A stretch of DNA of 64,000 bases from Plantactinospora sp. BC1 (GCF_003030345.1 NZ_CP028158.1:6572001-6636000); one strand, 5' to 3'. Shown: positions 1-8,975, counted from the first letter of the stretch. Notes: generated from the sequence alone by a model not told the origin. Numbers and translations are program-made.

Positions 1-656
1 TCGTCCGGGGTGCCGAACCGGCCGGCCACAGTCTCCGCGACGCTGCGCTGCCGGTCGACTTCGGACACTCTGTCCCAGGCGGCGGTGAGGATCGGGCCGG
101 GCAGCACGGTGTTGACCCGCACCTCGGGGCCGTACTCGACGGCGAGCTGGCGGCCGAGCGCGACCAGCCCGCCCTTGGCGGCCGCGTAGGCGGGGTGACC
201 GGGGAGCCCGACCAGCGCGTGCACGGAGGAGACGAGCACCGCCGCGCCCCGGCCGGCGCGCAGGTCGGCCAGGCACGCCCGCAGGCCGAGGAAGCTGCCG
301 GTGAGGCTCACCGCGAGCTGCCGGTCCCAGGACTGCCGGCTGGTCTCGTGCGCCGGGGCGACCTCGCTGAGGTAGGCGTTGCTGACCAGGATGTCGACCG
401 GGCCGAACAGATCACGGAGCGTGGTTACCGCACCGGCCCAGGCGGTCTCGTCGGAGACGTCGGCGACGATCGGGCGGGCCCGGCCGCCGGCTGCGGTGAT
501 CTCCTCGGCGACCTGCTCGGCCGGCCGGAGGTCGAGCAGGCCGACGGCCGCGCCCTCGGCGGCGAGCCGTCGGGCGGTGGCCGCGCCGATGCCGCCGTAA
601 GCCCCTGTGACCAGGGCGACCTTACCGTCCAGTCGTCGCGTCCGCTGGCTCTCCAC
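1..656 (-). CDS. SDR-family oxidoreductase, 3' end beyond window
   Basis: Short-chain dehydrogenase/reductase, about 218 codons visible; the C-terminus lies off the left edge. The NAD(P)-binding motif TGAYGGIG is near residue 20, the NAG-type motif appears as SNAYLS, the catalytic Ser is in LVSSVHAL and the Tyr/Lys pair in YAAAK, followed by the usual PGPILT loop. An in-frame TGA lies six bases upstream of the GTG at 654-656, so that GTG is the first possible start. It is transcribed away from the alpha-galactoside transporter operon and may act on a sugar or sugar alcohol of the same pathway; that link is inferred from position only. The substrate cannot be read from sequence. Confidence 0.88.
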   Translation of the reverse strand, partial: MESQRTRRLDGKVALVTGAYGGIGAATARRLAAEGAAVGLLDLRPAEQVAEEITAAGGRARPIVADVSDETAWAGAVTTLRDLFGPVDILVSNAYLSEVAPAHETSRQSWDRQLAVSLTGSFLGLRACLADLRAGRGAAVLVSSVHALVGLPGHPAYAAAKGGLVALGRQLAVEYGPEVRVNTVLPGPILTAAWDRVSEVDRQRSVAETVAGRFGTPD

Positions 657-801
657 CCGTCACCGTCCCGCAGATCAAAACATTAATTAGGAAGAAATCT
701 TGACAGCCGCGACCCGTGGATGCAACCTTCTGGATCACACCGTTTACCTGAGTGACACACCCGCGACCCGAGCACGGGTCGATGAGGAAGGGATACTCCC
801 C
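657..801. promoter_or_regulatory. Divergent promoter region, SDR / alpha-galactoside operon
   Basis: This is the intergenic region between the divergent SDR gene and the transporter operon. It holds an AT-rich stretch (673-705) that stands out from its surroundings and a TTGACA hexamer at 700-705 that could be a rightward -35 box, although no convincing -10 sits 17-18 bases on. A purine-rich ribosome binding site (784-793) lies eight bases before the GTG start at 802. No regulator gene is visible in the window; a LacI- or ROK-type repressor could lie to the left. Confidence 0.4.
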
Positions 802-2097
802 GTGAGCGACTTCGACCCCGGTCGTCGCCGGTTCCTCGGCCACCTCGGACTCGCCGGCCTCGGCGCGCTCGGCATGGGCGGCCTGGTCGGTTGCGCCAGT
901 TCCGCCAGCACCTCCTCCGGCGGGGGCGGGAGCGACGGCCCGGTCGCCGTGCAGTCCAATCTCTCCTCCCCGCAGGCGAAGGCCGCGATGGAGAAGATCA
1001 TCGAGACCTTCAACAAGCAGGGCAAGGGCAGCGCGACGCTGAACACGATCGCCGCCGAGACCTACCGTACCCAGCTTCCGACGTACCTGACCTCGGCGAA
1101 CCCGCCGGACCTCTACACCTGGTACGCCGGCTCGGTCGCCGACGACTACGCCAGCAAGGGCCTGCTGCTGGACGTCTCCGACGTCTGGCAGGGACTGGCC
1201 GACTACCCCGAGGCGCTGCGCACCATCTCCACCGACGCCTCCGGCAAGCAGGTCTTCGTGCCGATGACCAACTACTGGTGGGGCTTCTTCTACCGCAAGT
1301 CGAACTTCGCCAGGTGGAACGTGCAGGAGCCGAAGAACTGGACCGACTTCGTCGCGCTCTGCCAGACGCTCAAGGGCAAGGGGATTCCGCCGATCGGCAT
1401 CGGACTCGGCGACACCCCGTGGGTGGCGTCGGCCTGGTTCGACTACCTGAACATCCGGATCAACGGCGCGCCGTTCCACCGTGAGCTGCTCGCCGGCAAG
1501 CAGCGCTTCGACGACCCGAAGGTGAAGGCGGTCTTCACCCGCTGGCGCGAGGTGCTGCCGTACTTCGACCCGAAGGGCAAGGCGTACCCGTTCCAGGAGG
1601 CCACCGCCGCGCTGCTGGCGGGCAAGACCGGGATGTTCCTGATCGGCACCTTCTTCGCCGACGCCGCCCCGAAGGACGCCCTCGGCGACCTCGACTTCTT
1701 CCGGTTCCCGATCATCGACCCGGCGGTGCCGGTCGCCGAGGAGGGCCCGACCGACGGCTTCTTCGCCAGCGCCAAGACCGGCAACCCGACCGGCACCAAG
1801 GCGCTGCTGAGCCACCTGGCCTCGGTCGAGGCGCAAGAGGAGTACATCAGGCACAGCTCCGGCATCGTGCTGCCGGCCAACCCGAAGGCGAAGGCCGCCG
1901 ACTCCCCGCTGGTCGCCAAGGGCAAGGCGATGCTGGAGAGCGCGCAGGAGCTGACCCAGTTCTTCAACCGGGACTCCAGCGACGCGCTCCAGCCGACCGC
2001 CGACACCGCGCTGACCAAGTTCATGGACAAGCCCGACCAGATCGACGCGATCCTGCGCGAGTGGCAGGCGGGAGCGGAAAAGGTCTTCAAGGGCTGA
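802..2097 (+). CDS. Sugar ABC transporter substrate-binding lipoprotein
   Basis: Extracellular solute-binding protein of family 1 (431 aa) that would capture an oligosaccharide for the two permeases downstream. The N-terminus has a Tat-type signal (GRRRFLG, Arg8-Arg10), a hydrophobic stretch and a lipobox ending LVGC, so Cys31 should be lipidated after export. The mature part has typical Gly/Asp/Trp-rich sugar-binding features (DLYTWYAG, NYWWGFFYRK, WFDYLNIRING). The start is GTG 802 because a strong ribosome binding site precedes it; upstream TTG 700 would place an unlikely extension before the signal peptide. It is first in an operon with tightly overlapping genes. The GH36 and GH27 galactosidases further on point to melibiose- or raffinose-type alpha-galactosides as ligand (inference). 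Confidence 0.93.
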   Translation: MSDFDPGRRRFLGHLGLAGLGALGMGGLVGCASSASTSSGGGGSDGPVAVQSNLSSPQAKAAMEKIIETFNKQGKGSATLNTIAAETYRTQLPTYLTSANPPDLYTWYAGSVADDYASKGLLLDVSDVWQGLADYPEALRTISTDASGKQVFVPMTNYWWGFFYRKSNFARWNVQEPKNWTDFVALCQTLKGKGIPPIGIGLGDTPWVASAWFDYLNIRINGAPFHRELLAGKQRFDDPKVKAVFTRWREVLPYFDPKGKAYPFQEATAALLAGKTGMFLIGTFFADAAPKDALGDLDFFRFPIIDPAVPVAEEGPTDGFFASAKTGNPTGTKALLSHLASVEAQEEYIRHSSGIVLPANPKAKAADSPLVAKGKAMLESAQELTQFFNRDSSDALQPTADTALTKFMDKPDQIDAILREWQAGAEKVFKG

Positions 2098-3032
2098 TGA
2101 CCGTACTCGCCCCGACCGAGAGCCCCCGGCAGCGGCCGGCGCCGGACCGGAAGCCGTCCCGGCGGCGACCTGCCCGGCGGATGTCGCCGCTGCTGGTGGC
2201 CTTCGTGCTCGTACCCTTCGCGGTGGAGAGCATCTGGGTCTTCTGGCCGGCCCTACAGGGCTTCTACTTCTCGCTCACCCGCTGGGACGGGCTCGAACCG
2301 CCGCAGTTCATCGGTCTCGACAACTACGCCGAGATGGCCGGCGACTCGGTCTTCCGGGGCGCCCTGCTCAACACCGTGATCTGGCTGCTGCTCTTCGGCG
2401 GGCTCTCGGTGGTCGGCGGGTTCGGCATGGCGCTGCTGTTGCAGAAGGAGCGGCGCGGCATCGGCTTCTACCGGGCCGCGCTCTTCACTCCGGTGGTCTT
2501 CTCGCTGGTGGTGACCGGGCTGGTCTGGCGGGTCTTCTACCAGCCCGACGGGCTCGCCGACCAGGTGCTCCGGACGATCGGCCTGGAGCACCTGATCCGG
2601 CCCTGGCTGGCCGACCCGCAGACCGCCCTCTACGCGGTCATCCTGCCCGCCCTGTGGCGGCAGATCGGGTACGTCATGGTGCTCTACCTCGCCGGCCTGA
2701 AGGCCATCGACCCGGCGCTGCACGAGGCGGCCCGGGTGGACGGCGCCAACGGCTGGCAGCGGCTCTGGAACGTCACCGTCCCGCAGTTGCGCGGGGTCAA
2801 CGCGGTGGTGCTCTCGGTCATCGTGATCGACTCGCTCCGCTCCTTCGACATCGTCTGGGCGCTGACCCGGGGCGGGCCGTACCACTCCTCCGAGCTGCTC
2901 AGCACCTACATGTACTCGACCGCGTTCCAGAGCCTGCGGCTCGGCTACGGCTCGGCGATCGCCGTCGTCATCTTCGGGTTGGCGCTGGCGGTCATCCTCG
3001 GCTATCTCGTCCGCGCGTTCCGGGAGGACTGA
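2097..3032 (+). CDS. Sugar ABC transporter permease, MalF type
   Basis: Inner-membrane permease (311 aa) of the CUT1 carbohydrate ABC family. About six hydrophobic segments follow a basic cytoplasmic N-terminus rich in Arg and Pro. The ATPase-docking EAA loop is seen as EAARVDGANGWQRLW near residue 215. The ATG at 2097 overlaps the TGA of the binding-protein gene (ATGA), so translation is probably coupled. No ATP-binding subunit is encoded nearby. Many actinomycete CUT1 importers share one multipurpose ATPase (MsiK-like) encoded elsewhere, and that is the likely arrangement here. Confidence 0.93.
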   Translation: MTVLAPTESPRQRPAPDRKPSRRRPARRMSPLLVAFVLVPFAVESIWVFWPALQGFYFSLTRWDGLEPPQFIGLDNYAEMAGDSVFRGALLNTVIWLLLFGGLSVVGGFGMALLLQKERRGIGFYRAALFTPVVFSLVVTGLVWRVFYQPDGLADQVLRTIGLEHLIRPWLADPQTALYAVILPALWRQIGYVMVLYLAGLKAIDPALHEAARVDGANGWQRLWNVTVPQLRGVNAVVLSVIVIDSLRSFDIVWALTRGGPYHSSELLSTYMYSTAFQSLRLGYGSAIAVVIFGLALAVILGYLVRAFRED

Positions 3033-3856
3033 TGATCCGCAAGCTCCGGACCGGCGGCTTCCACCTCGGGATGAGCCTGGTGGCGCTGCTCTGGCTCGGC
3101 CCGATCCTCTGGGTCGTCAGCATGTCGCTCCGCTCCTTCGACGACATCGCCGCGAACGGGGTGGGCAGCCTGCCGCACTCGTTCACCCTGGACACCTACC
3201 GCCAGGCGTGGACCGACGGCGGTCAGATGCGGGCGCTGGTCAACAGCATGCTGGTGACCGTACCGTCGGTGCTGCTCAGCCTGGCGCTGGCCGCGGTGGC
3301 GGCCTTCGCGCTGGCCCGGTTCCGGATCCCGGGCCGGCGCACGATCCTGCTGCTGATGCTCGCCGGCAACCTGCTGCCGCCGCAGATCCTGCTCATCCCG
3401 GTGAACAAGTTCAGCGAGCTGATCGGCCTCTACGACACCCTCTGGGCGCTGATCGCGGTCCAGGTCGGCTTCGGACTCGGCTTCTACACGTTCGTGCTGC
3501 ACGGCTTCATGCGCGACCTGCCGGGCGAGATCCAGGAGGCGGCCATGATCGACGGTGCCGGGCCGGGGCAGATCTTCGGTCGGGTGATCCTGCCGCTGAC
3601 CCGGCCGGCGCTGGCCGCCCTCGGCGCGCTCTCCTTCACCTGGATCTTCAACGACCTGCTCTGGGCCATCACGGTGCTGCGTACCGACGACCGGATGCCG
3701 GTCACCCCGGCCCTGCTGGGCCTCCAGGGGCAGTTCGTCTCGTCCTGGAACGTCATCGCCGCCGGTACCGTGATCGCGGCGGTGCCGACCGTACTGGTCT
3801 TCCTCCGCTTCCAGCGGCACTTCGTCTCCGGCCTCGCGATCGGAGCCGTCAAGTGA
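3032..3856 (+). CDS. Sugar ABC transporter permease, MalG type
   Basis: Second CUT1 permease (274 aa), partner of the MalF-type subunit. It begins MIRKLRTGG and has an N-terminal membrane helix, the periplasmic segment ending SFTLDTYRQAW that is typical of MalG/LacG proteins, and the cytoplasmic EAA loop EAAMIDGAGPGQIF near residue 170. The ATG at 3032 shares one base with the preceding TGA. A longer reading frame extends upstream but lies inside the preceding permease and shows no membrane-protein character, so it was not used. The gene overlaps the downstream GH36 gene by four bases. Confidence 0.93.
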   Translation: MIRKLRTGGFHLGMSLVALLWLGPILWVVSMSLRSFDDIAANGVGSLPHSFTLDTYRQAWTDGGQMRALVNSMLVTVPSVLLSLALAAVAAFALARFRIPGRRTILLLMLAGNLLPPQILLIPVNKFSELIGLYDTLWALIAVQVGFGLGFYTFVLHGFMRDLPGEIQEAAMIDGAGPGQIFGRVILPLTRPALAALGALSFTWIFNDLLWAITVLRTDDRMPVTPALLGLQGQFVSSWNVIAAGTVIAAVPTVLVFLRFQRHFVSGLAIGAVK

Positions 3857-5949
3857 CCGCCCCGCGGGCGCGCCGGTGGACGCTGCGCGGGGCGCGCACC
3901 GAATACACGGTGGCGGTACCCGAGCACGGGCGTTGGCTCGAACTGGTGGCCTGGGGGCCGCACGGGGTGACCGAGGGTCCCTCGCCGGTGGAGTACACCG
4001 GACCGGTGCCGTTCCTCACCGCCGGTGACGCCGCCCCGGTCGAGTACGCCACCGACGCCGCCCGGCCGTTCACCGGGGCCGACCTGGTGGTGGAGACCGC
4101 CGGGGGAGACCGTCGGGTCGGCCTCGACTACGTCGACGCCGAGGGTGTCCCGGGCGGGCTGGTGGTGACCTTCGCCGACCCGGTGACCGGGCTGCGGGTC
4201 GGGCTGCACTACGAGATCCCGGACGACACCGACGTGCTGCGCCGGTGGGTCGAGCTGACCAACACCGGCCCGGAGCCGCTGCGGCTGCACCGGGCCGACT
4301 CCGCCGGATTCTGCGTACCCACCCCGCACGGTGCCCGGCTGAGTTACCAGTGGGGGCAGTGGGCGCAGGAGTTCCAACTCGACCACGTCGACCTCGGGCA
4401 CGGTGAGTTCACCGTCGGCAGCGCGCAGGGCGTACCGGGGCACGCGTACGTGCCGTGGCTCGTCGTGCGGGACCGGGCCGAACCGGACGGCTCCGCCTGG
4501 GCGGTGGCGGTGGACTGGACCGGCTCGTGGGAGATCAGCGCGACCCGGGACACCGGCGGGCTGACCCGGGTACGCGCCGGCCGGCGCCTCGTCGACGGCC
4601 CGCTCGACCTGCCCGCCGGGGCGCGGCTGACGCTGCCGGCGGTCACCGGCGCCTACAGCCCGGACGGGCTCGACGGGCTGGCCCGGGTCTGGCACGACTA
4701 CCAGCGCCGGCTCGCCGGGGAGCGGCTGCGGCCCCGTCCGGTCCTCTACAACTCGTGGGAGGCGACCTACTTCGCGGTCGACGCGGAGAACCAGCTCGCG
4801 CTGGCCCGGATCGCCGCCGACCTCGGCGTCGAGACCTTCGTGGTCGACGACGGCTGGTTCGTCGGCCGCGACGACGACACCGCCGGACTGGGGGACTGGA
4901 CCCCGGACCCGGCGAAGTTCCCGGACGGCTTCGACACCTTCGTCGACGAGATCCGTGGCCTCGGGATGAACTTCGGGCTCTGGGTCGAACCGGAGTGCGT
5001 CAACCCGCGCTCCAAGCTCTACGCCGAACACCCGGACTGGGTCTACCAGGTGCGGGGCCGTCCGCTGACCCCGATCCGCAACCAGTACCTGCTGGACCTG
5101 GGCCGCCCCGAGGTGGCCGAGTTCGTGCACTCCACGGTGGACGGACTGCTCCGCCGGTACGACATCGGCTATCTGAAGTGGGACTTCAACCGGCCGCGTA
5201 CCGAAGCGGGCCGGAGCTTTCCCACGGCGGCGGTTGCGGCCGGGCGGATCGACCTCGACGGCGCGCACGTGGCGAACCTGCACCGGATCTACGAGCGGCT
5301 GCGCCGCGACCACCCGCACGTGCTGCTCGAAGCCTGCGCCGGCGGCGGAGCCCGGACCGACCTCGGCATGGCGGCCCGGGCCGACGTCTTCTGGCCGAGC
5401 GACAACACCGGCCCGCTGGACCGGCTCGCCATCCAGCACGGCTTCCTGCACGCCAACGCCCCGCACCTGCTCAGCTCCTGGGTGACCGACTCGCCCGGCC
5501 TCTTCGACCCGCGCCCCCGGTCGCTGGCCTTCCGGTTCGTGCTGGCGATGGCCGGCGTGCTCGGCATCGGCGCCGACATCCGGCACTGGACGCCGGAGCA
5601 GCGCCGCGAGGCGGCCGGCTGGATCACCCGGTACAAGGAGATCCGGGACGTCGTCACGCACGGCACCGTGCACCTGATCGGCGGCCCGGACCAGCCCCGC
5701 TGCGCCGTGCAGTACACCGCGCCCGACGAGGAGACGGTGGTGGTCCTCGCCTGGCACACCGGCCGGCTCGACGGCGCCGGCCTGCTGCCGTCCCGCCCGG
5801 TCCGGCTCCCGCTGGCCGGTCTCGACCCGGCCGCCGCCTACCGACACCACGAACGGCGCTACTCCGGCAGCCACCTGAGCACCGTCGGTCTGCCGGTCCG
5901 GTGGACACCCGAGCACGACGCGGAACTCGTCGTCCTCCGGCGCGCCTGA
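3853..5949 (+). CDS. Alpha-galactosidase, GH36, cytoplasmic
   Basis: Glycoside hydrolase family 36 enzyme (698 aa, usual for group I bacterial members) that hydrolyses terminal alpha-1,6-galactosyl residues. The N-terminal half is the beta-sandwich domain. The TIM barrel follows with VVDDGWF, the nucleophile motif KWDFNR (Asp444), the glycine-rich segment ACAGGGARTD and the acid/base motif SDNTG (Asp517). There is no signal peptide, so it should act in the cytoplasm on imported oligosaccharides. The GTG start at 3853 overlaps the permease stop (GTGA). It is paired with the secreted GH27 enzyme encoded 37 bases downstream. Confidence 0.94.
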   Translation: MTAPRARRWTLRGARTEYTVAVPEHGRWLELVAWGPHGVTEGPSPVEYTGPVPFLTAGDAAPVEYATDAARPFTGADLVVETAGGDRRVGLDYVDAEGVPGGLVVTFADPVTGLRVGLHYEIPDDTDVLRRWVELTNTGPEPLRLHRADSAGFCVPTPHGARLSYQWGQWAQEFQLDHVDLGHGEFTVGSAQGVPGHAYVPWLVVRDRAEPDGSAWAVAVDWTGSWEISATRDTGGLTRVRAGRRLVDGPLDLPAGARLTLPAVTGAYSPDGLDGLARVWHDYQRRLAGERLRPRPVLYNSWEATYFAVDAENQLALARIAADLGVETFVVDDGWFVGRDDDTAGLGDWTPDPAKFPDGFDTFVDEIRGLGMNFGLWVEPECVNPRSKLYAEHPDWVYQVRGRPLTPIRNQYLLDLGRPEVAEFVHSTVDGLLRRYDIGYLKWDFNRPRTEAGRSFPTAAVAAGRIDLDGAHVANLHRIYERLRRDHPHVLLEACAGGGARTDLGMAARADVFWPSDNTGPLDRLAIQHGFLHANAPHLLSSWVTDSPGLFDPRPRSLAFRFVLAMAGVLGIGADIRHWTPEQRREAAGWITRYKEIRDVVTHGTVHLIGGPDQPRCAVQYTAPDEETVVVLAWHTGRLDGAGLLPSRPVRLPLAGLDPAAAYRHHERRYSGSHLSTVGLPVRWTPEHDAELVVLRRA

Positions 5950-5986
5950 CCCAGCACCCCCGTCCCCCAACAGCGAAGGAAACGAT

Positions 5987-8062
5987 GTGAGACGACATGC
6001 GTACGTCGGCGTGCTCGCCCTCGCCGCCGGCCTGCTGGTCGCACCCGTCCCGGCCCAGGCACAGCCTTTCGCCGCCGCGCCGCCGGTGACCCGGCAGGTG
6101 CTCAGCCCCACCCCCTACCAGGGCTGGAACACCTACTACGGGCTCGGTGGGGAGTTCTCCGAGGAGTCGGTGAAGCAGGTCGCCGACGCCCTGGTCGAGC
6201 GCGGCTTCGTCAAGGCCGGCTACGACATCGTCTGGCTCGACGGCGGCTGGCAGGACCCGGAGCCGCGTACCGCCGCCGGTGACCTCCAGGCCGACCGGAC
6301 CCGGTTCCCGAACGGGCTGAAGCCGCTGGTCGACTACATCCACGGCAAGGGCCTGCGGGCCGGCATCTACACCGACGCCGGACCGTACATCCCGGGGAAG
6401 TGCGGGCTCGGCAGCCACGGCTACTACCAGCGGGACGCCGACCAGTTCGCCGCCTGGGAGTTCGACGCGGTCAAGGTGGACTATCTCTGCGGAATCGCCG
6501 CCGGCCTCGACCCGAAGACCGTCTACACCGAGTTCGCCGCCGCGCTGCGCAACAACGCCAGCAAGCGGCCGATCATCTTCAACCTCTGCAACCCGGTGAC
6601 CTCGCCCGACTGGGGCGACTACCCGGAGGAGCAGCAGTCCACGTACTCCTGGAGCTACGCCCCGGCGATCGCGCAGTCCTGGCGTACGTACACCGACGTC
6701 GGGTTCGTCGGCGAGGTGAAGTACAAGGACGTACTGCGTAACTTCGACGCGAACGCGCGGCACCCGGAGGTCGCCGGGCCGGGGCACTTCAACGACCCGG
6801 ACTACCTCGGGCCGGAACTCGGGATGACCGACGAGGAGTTCCGGACCCAGATGACGCTCTGGACGGTCGCCGCCGCGCCACTGGTGATCGCCAGCGACGT
6901 ACGCAAGATCAGCCAGACCTCGGTCGACATCCTCACCGACCCCGAGGTGCTGGCGATCAACCAGGACCCGGCCGGGGTGCAGGCGGTCCGGGTCGGCCCG
7001 GCCGGCAGCACCGAGACCTGGGTGAAGCGGCTCGCCGACGGCGACCGGGCGGTGGTGCTGCTCAACCGGGGTGACAGCCCGGAGACCCTGACCACCACGG
7101 CGAAGGCGGTCGGCCTGACCGGCCACCGGTTCACCGTCGAGAACGCCTGGACCAACCAGGTCACCGAGAGCGCCGGCACCATCAGCGCAGCCGTACCGGC
7201 GCACGGCGCGGCGCTGTTCCGGGTCGGCACGCACCGGGGGCTGCCCGGGGTACCGCACGTCACCGCCGGACTTCCGCAGGTGACCCAGGTCGGCGGCCTC
7301 AGCACGCCGGACGGTTCGGCGCCGGTCGCGGCCGGCGGGGACCAGGCGCGGGTCGAGGTCACCGTCCGCAACGACGGCCTGCTGCCGGTACTCGCACCGC
7401 AGGTGACCCTGACGGCACCCGCCGGCTGGACGGTACGGCCGGTGGGCCGGGCGGCGGTGCCGGTACTGGCCGGCGGGCAGCGCAGAAGCTTCGGCTTCAC
7501 GGTGACGCTGCCGGCCGGTGCCGCACCCGGTGCCGCGAAGCTGACCGCCACCACCTCCTACCAGGTACCCGGGCACGGCCGGCTGCGACAGTCGACGGTC
7601 GGCACCCTGACGGTCGCCCCGGCGCCGCCGGACGGCGCGGTGGTGCTCTCGCACCACGACTGGATCAGCGCCACCAGCGGTTGGATGAGCCCGACGGTCG
7701 ACGCCAGCGTCGGCGGCGGCTCCCCGATCAGCGTCGTCGGCCAAGTCCACCCGACCGGGATCGGGGTCGCCTCGCCCTCCACGGTCCGCTACTACCTCGG
7801 CGGCCGGTGCACCCGGCTCTCCGCCCTGGTCGGGCTGGACGACGCGGTCCGCAACGTCGGACCCGAGGGCGCGACGGTGACCTTCCAGGTGGTCGGCGAC
7901 GGCCGGATCCGGTACGACAGCGGCGTGCTGACCCGGGACGACCCGCGCCAGGTCGACGTGGACCTGACCGGGGTACGGGTCCTCGACCTGGTGGTCGGCG
8001 ACGCGGGCGACGGCGGCTACAACGACCGGGCCGACTGGGCGGGCCTGACCGCCACCTGCTGA
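5987..8062 (+). CDS. Secreted alpha-galactosidase, GH27, with NEW3 and NPCBM domains
   Basis: GH27 alpha-galactosidase (691 aa) with an N-terminal signal peptide ending near APVPAQAQ. The barrel shows the entry motif YQGWNTYYG, WLDGGWQ, the nucleophile motif KVDYLCG (Asp165) and the acid/base in YTDVGF (Asp237), then the family hallmark GHFNDPDYLG. It is followed by an Ig-like NEW3 segment (roughly 430-530, ARVEVTVRNDGLLP) and a C-terminal NPCBM galactose-binding module (roughly 545-691, with VVLSHHDW and YYLGGRCTRL). The GTG start is preceded by GAAGGA; an ATG two bases earlier runs straight into TGA. It probably trims galactosyl side chains outside the cell while the importer and GH36 handle the products. 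Confidence 0.94.
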   Translation: MRRHAYVGVLALAAGLLVAPVPAQAQPFAAAPPVTRQVLSPTPYQGWNTYYGLGGEFSEESVKQVADALVERGFVKAGYDIVWLDGGWQDPEPRTAAGDLQADRTRFPNGLKPLVDYIHGKGLRAGIYTDAGPYIPGKCGLGSHGYYQRDADQFAAWEFDAVKVDYLCGIAAGLDPKTVYTEFAAALRNNASKRPIIFNLCNPVTSPDWGDYPEEQQSTYSWSYAPAIAQSWRTYTDVGFVGEVKYKDVLRNFDANARHPEVAGPGHFNDPDYLGPELGMTDEEFRTQMTLWTVAAAPLVIASDVRKISQTSVDILTDPEVLAINQDPAGVQAVRVGPAGSTETWVKRLADGDRAVVLLNRGDSPETLTTTAKAVGLTGHRFTVENAWTNQVTESAGTISAAVPAHGAALFRVGTHRGLPGVPHVTAGLPQVTQVGGLSTPDGSAPVAAGGDQARVEVTVRNDGLLPVLAPQVTLTAPAGWTVRPVGRAAVPVLAGGQRRSFGFTVTLPAGAAPGAAKLTATTSYQVPGHGRLRQSTVGTLTVAPAPPDGAVVLSHHDWISATSGWMSPTVDASVGGGSPISVVGQVHPTGIGVASPSTVRYYLGGRCTRLSALVGLDDAVRNVGPEGATVTFQVVGDGRIRYDSGVLTRDDPRQVDVDLTGVRVLDLVVGDAGDGGYNDRADWAGLTATC

Positions 8063-8071
8063 CAGGGACGA

Positions 8072-8120
8072 CGGACGGTTCGCGCCCGGGTGGCACCGCC
8101 ATCCGGGCCCGGACCGTCCG
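8072..8120 (+). terminator. Nested hairpin after GH27 gene
   Basis: An outer 8-bp stem (8072-8079 with 8113-8120) encloses an inner 11-bp stem with one G-U pair (8084-8094 with 8098-8108, 3-base loop). It lies ten bases after the GH27 stop and is a plausible transcription terminator of the alpha-galactoside operon, although it lacks a T-run. Confidence 0.6.
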
Positions 8121-8329
8121 GTGGGCGAGAGCCGCTGCCACTCTTTGGGGCGGCTGATCTGACCCTGTAGTCAGGTGCGGTCGAACTGATCACAGTGGAC
8201 TTCAGTCGGTGAGGGGTGGAATCGACCGGCCCGGCGGACTGGCGGCCCGGGGTGGGTGTTGGGTGATGAGGCGAGCTGGTCATCGTCGGTGCGGAGCGAC
8301 CCGGCGGCGGAGCCGGGGGTAGTTGGCGC

Positions 8330-8593
8330 GGAGACTGTCGAGCTGGGTGCACAGGCGGGGCACGGAAACCGGGGTTGTCGAGGGCGTGCTGCGGTTCGCC
8401 GTCGACCGGCCGGGCGAGACCGGGGTTCGGGCAGGGCAGGGTCGGTTCGGGCAGGGCGGGGTCGGTTCGGGCAGGGCGGGGCCGGTTCGGGCAGGGCGGG
8501 GCCGGTTCGGGCAGGGCGGGGCCGGTTCGGGCAGGGCGGGGTCCGGGCAGCCCGGGAGGGTGGGCGCACAAGCGGGGCAGCTCGACAGTCTCC
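8330..8593. repeat. 16-bp inverted repeat flanking the tandem array
   Basis: Positions 8330-8345 are a perfect reverse complement of 8578-8593 (core GAGACTGTCGAGCTG). The next 18 bases inside the left arm (GGGTGCACAGGCGGGGCA) also recur in direct orientation just inside the right arm with two mismatches, so the borders are related in both orientations. No transposase gene lies between them. Confidence 0.75.
8421..8540. repeat. Six 20-bp tandem repeats
   Basis: There are six consecutive 20-bp units at 8421, 8441, 8461, 8481, 8501 and 8521, consensus GCCGGTTCGGGCAGGGCGGG. The last three are identical, two differ by one base (GTCGG), and the first is the most diverged. A partial unit follows. 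There are no spacers, so this is not CRISPR. It is G-rich on the + strand, with runs of three and four G in each unit. Confidence 0.92.
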
Positions 8594-8780
8594 TCGGCGA
8601 GTGTCCCCACCCCGCTCCCCACCCGACGTCAGGAGATCGCCGGCTCGGAGACACCTGGAAGCACCGGGTTGCACGATCAACCTGCAAAGACAGGGCGCCA
8701 GCAGCGCCCCGTCGCCGGATTTCGAGAGGCGACGTCGGCGGCATCTATCTCCTCGCCTGCCCGGATCGCCCGGATCGCCC

Positions 8781-8816
8781 GTTCGACTGCCGGTTCGACT
8801 GCCGGTTCGACTGCGC
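8781..8816. repeat. Three 12-bp tandem repeats
   Basis: The unit GTTCGACTGCCG occurs at 8781 and 8793, and a third copy at 8805 differs only in its last base pair or two. It is preceded by a short CCGGATCGC duplication. It is part of the same repeat-rich gap. Confidence 0.75.
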
Positions 8817-8975
8817 CTGACCGGACCCCGTCAAGGCCCGACCCTGCGCGTTGTGGCCCAGACCCGTCAGCGGCCATACTGACAGCCTTCCGCCGGTCGC
8901 GAGACCGACACGCTTTCCGGATCGGCCGGCGCGGCCGCGTTCCGGGGGTCGGCGGCGAGCACAGGAGGTGGCGGC

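Larger units (their letters stand above)
8121..8975. other. Repeat-rich intergenic region without a convincing gene
   Basis: No reading frame here has protein-like composition or a homologue I recognise. Open frames exist on both strands only because the repeats lack stops. The stretch contains the tandem repeats and inverted repeat listed separately. An AGGAGG at 8963-8968 belongs to the next gene. Confidence 0.6.

Noticed and set aside
700-801. TTG 700 as start of the solute-binding protein
   Set aside because: It lacks a ribosome binding site and would place 34 unrelated residues before the Tat signal; TTGACA there looks more like a -35 box.
622-1854. Long open frame on the minus strand across the binding-protein gene
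   Set aside because: It is rich in Arg, Gly and Ala without domain motifs and mirrors the third-position GC bias of the real + strand gene.
8421-8540. Possible CRISPR array
   Set aside because: The 20-bp units are contiguous, with no unique spacers and no cas genes.
8330-8593. Insertion sequence with terminal inverted repeats
   Set aside because: The interior is only about 230 bp of repeats with no transposase or recognisable target duplication; at most a non-autonomous remnant.
8171-8882. Several overlapping open frames encoding repeated Pro/Arg or Gly/Arg peptides
   Set aside because: They exist in many frames because the tandem repeats have no stops; no ribosome binding site or conserved domain supports any of them.
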